DNA of 64,000 bases, from NCBI GenBank assembly GCA_040954595.2, contig CM082588.2:3906001-3970000 (forward strand). The letters run 5' to 3'. The position numbers and the translations under genes are program-made. The stretch comes from Balanoglossus misakiensis (lineage: Eukaryota > Hemichordata). The first letter of the stretch is position 1. Each line of letters opens with the position of its first letter. This document shows positions 62,306 through 64,000 of the stretch, piece after piece. Under the pieces are notes generated by a model. It was given only the letters and a program-made list of their open reading frames with translations, searched no databases and had not been told where the DNA came from.

Positions 62306-63973
62306 CTACGTGAACGTGTCCGGCTTTTCTTCAAATTCCCAATTTTTCCAGAAGCATAGATTATTTTCGAACAGGAGATGGGGGTCTCGCTTCCGTCTTG
62401 CTTCGGTTTGAAATCGATACGGTCCGTATTTCTCCGTTTCCGTCCTGTTGTGGCCGATGGTAACATCGGTGCAGACGGCACTCTTGGCCTTGCCGACGGC
62501 ATCCAGCCAAAATTCCTCGTGTCCGGCGTAAATGAAGCCCGGCTCGAAACCGATGCGTCGCATAACAGCCGTTTTCGCCATGAAAAAATTGTTCAACATT
62601 TCGCCCCAGACGCATTGTGGGTAACCGGGGACTTTTCTCTGGTCGACGCCTATGGCGCTGTGCACGCCGGTCGCGCAGATCCCGTTATCCTCGTCCGCGG
62701 CGAACTTGAACATGTAATCGAGCGATATCAAACGTTCAACCGGCGCTGACACAATGTCAAGTTCTAGGTCTTTGTCCTCCAGCTTTTCGAGCAAGAGCTC
62801 CAGGCGGGTGTCGTCGGTGAACACAAAGTCGTCATCGGCGAACACGAAGAATTTTGTGCGCACCTGGCTCAGGGCTAGGTTCCTCCCTGCGAAACAGCCG
62901 TCTCGGAACGGCATGGTGAAGTGCTTCACGTTCGGCTCGTCGACAACTTCGGGGAATTCCGAGTCGTCGGCGATGATTATAGGAACCGCCGGGTAAAACT
63001 TGCGCACGCTCGCCACGAACCTGTCCAGACAGTCGTACCGTTCGAAAGTCTTCGTGATGACGGTCACTTTGGACGCAATGTCGCCAGCCTCCCCAGGGTC
63101 GATCATGTCCGGCAGGGGTTGTCTCCGAATGTGGACGTTGATGAAATTACTGAAATTCAGAAAACTTATTTCAAGTCTGTCATATTTGTCCACGTGAAAG
63201 CAATTGCTAGTGTAAATTATTTTATCAATAATTTCATTAAGTCTATCCAGGTTCCCACCTGCAGTAGAAATGCCCAGCATATCTGTCTCGTCGCCTTGGA
63301 GACGGAAGCCATCCAAAAGCTCTGGTGCCAGATTTTCAGAAATGTGTAAACTTCCGAAATAATTTACAGACCGGATGATAAAATGTAGTTCGCGTTCGTC
63401 GTATTTCAACGCATGTATTACCGATTCATGGACGGATAACCCGACAACAGGGACTGCTTGGAACGGTTCAACTGTTATACCGCTGCCGACGTAGCTTAGC
63501 GGGGCCATCGCCAGACACTTCACCATCGGTTGCCGTTTCCTCTCAACTCCCTCCTCCCAGTCTTTTCCCTCGGCAAGGCGTCGGCGATTCACGTCGTTTT
63601 TCCAGAGCCACTTCGGGGGTTCGGGGCACTGGCATTTCAGGTGGAACTTGTCGGCCTGGTCGCGCAGTGACCGCTCCTCTGATTCGGTGAAGGCGTTCCG
63701 TTCCTTCAAGACGTCCGCCATCGACAGCGCAGAGGCCTCCGGCCAATCTTCAAAATCCACGTCCCCATCAGAATGCAAACCGTCGTTTGCAGACGACGTC
63801 ACCCCCGTGACGTTTCCCTGTCGGATGGCGAAATGGACGGCTTTTGGGTCCACGATACTTATACACGAGCAGTTTTGATTCGATATCAACACGGATATGT
63901 ACGCAAGAAACGTCACATTTAGTATCATTAAAACCAATAGAAATTTGTGTCTCTTAAACATAGACATAGCCAT
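62306..63973 (-). CDS. B4GALNT1-like: Beta-1,4-N-acetylgalactosaminyltransferase, B4GALNT1-like, intronless
   Basis: Complete 555-residue type II membrane protein in one exon. It has a short cytoplasmic N-terminus, a signal anchor at about 11-30, a stem region, and a C-terminal glycosyltransferase fold from about 300. VTVITKTFERYDCLDRF (303-319), IIIADDSEFPE, MPFRDGCFAGRNLALSQV and the DDD metal-binding motif at 380-382 (FADDDFVF) match the GT12 family of GM2/GD2 synthases (human B4GALNT1 has 533 aa). NFFMAKT and GHEEFWLD follow in the expected order. It should transfer GalNAc from UDP-GalNAc onto a glycolipid or glycoprotein acceptor in the Golgi; the acceptor cannot be read from sequence. 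The vertebrate gene is split into many exons, so the intronless state suggests an ancient retrocopy or intron loss. Confidence 0.9.
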   Translation of the reverse strand: MAMSMFKRHKFLLVLMILNVTFLAYISVLISNQNCSCISIVDPKAVHFAIRQGNVTGVTSSANDGLHSDGDVDFEDWPEASALSMADVLKERNAFTESEERSLRDQADKFHLKCQCPEPPKWLWKNDVNRRRLAEGKDWEEGVERKRQPMVKCLAMAPLSYVGSGITVEPFQAVPVVGLSVHESVIHALKYDERELHFIIRSVNYFGSLHISENLAPELLDGFRLQGDETDMLGISTAGGNLDRLNEIIDKIIYTSNCFHVDKYDRLEISFLNFSNFINVHIRRQPLPDMIDPGEAGDIASKVTVITKTFERYDCLDRFVASVRKFYPAVPIIIADDSEFPEVVDEPNVKHFTMPFRDGCFAGRNLALSQVRTKFFVFADDDFVFTDDTRLELLLEKLEDKDLELDIVSAPVERLISLDYMFKFAADEDNGICATGVHSAIGVDQRKVPGYPQCVWGEMLNNFFMAKTAVMRRIGFEPGFIYAGHEEFWLDAVGKAKSAVCTDVTIGHNRTETEKYGPYRFQTEARRKRDPHLLFENNLCFWKNWEFEEKPDTFT

Positions 63974-64000
63974 TGACCGCCGTATAAGATTCTGGATAGA

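Overview
This window is nuclear DNA from an animal, most likely an invertebrate deuterostome such as a cephalochordate or hemichordate. Coding sequence is sparse. The long genes have clean GT-AG introns, the flanks are AT-rich with microsatellites and no operons, and the recognisable genes are metazoan: an SLC12 K-Cl cotransporter, a nicotinic-type Cys-loop subunit, ACP6 and a B4GALNT glycosyltransferase. I cannot settle the phylum by eye.

Layout. From 4.3 to 28.2 kb there are four complete intronless genes on the + strand (4271-5767, 12600-14276, 18727-20736, 26414-28150). They are separated by 4.5-6.8 kb of AT-rich non-coding DNA. All four encode type I membrane proteins with a signal peptide, three Ig-like domains, one membrane span and a long tyrosine-bearing tail. 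The last two tails carry an ITIM ([LI]xYADL) followed by an ITSM-like motif (TxYxxI). The first two carry YxN and NPxY-type tyrosine motifs instead. From 41.8 down to 34.0 kb a six-exon nicotinic receptor-like subunit (498 aa) lies on the - strand; every splice junction was reconstructed in frame. From 43.8 to 56.2 kb a 26-exon K-Cl cotransporter (1126 aa) lies on the + strand, diverging from the receptor gene. From 60.5 down to 57.6 kb an eight-exon ACP6-like histidine acid phosphatase (409 aa) lies on the - strand, convergent with the cotransporter. At 60.8-62.2 kb there is a duplicated block, with a third diverged copy, carrying CCAAT- and TATA-like boxes. From 63.97 down to 62.3 kb an intronless B4GALNT1-like glycosyltransferase lies on the - strand.

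How the genes relate. The four Ig genes form a tandem family and look like one functional system: related ectodomains joined to different signalling tails, reminiscent of vertebrate inhibitory and paired immune receptors. The other genes are unrelated housekeeping or neuronal-type genes. The strongest candidate for an undescribed system is the intronless Ig receptor cluster. The second is the nicotinic-type subunit, which keeps the paired cysteines but lacks the acetylcholine aromatic box and has a lysine in its pore helix.
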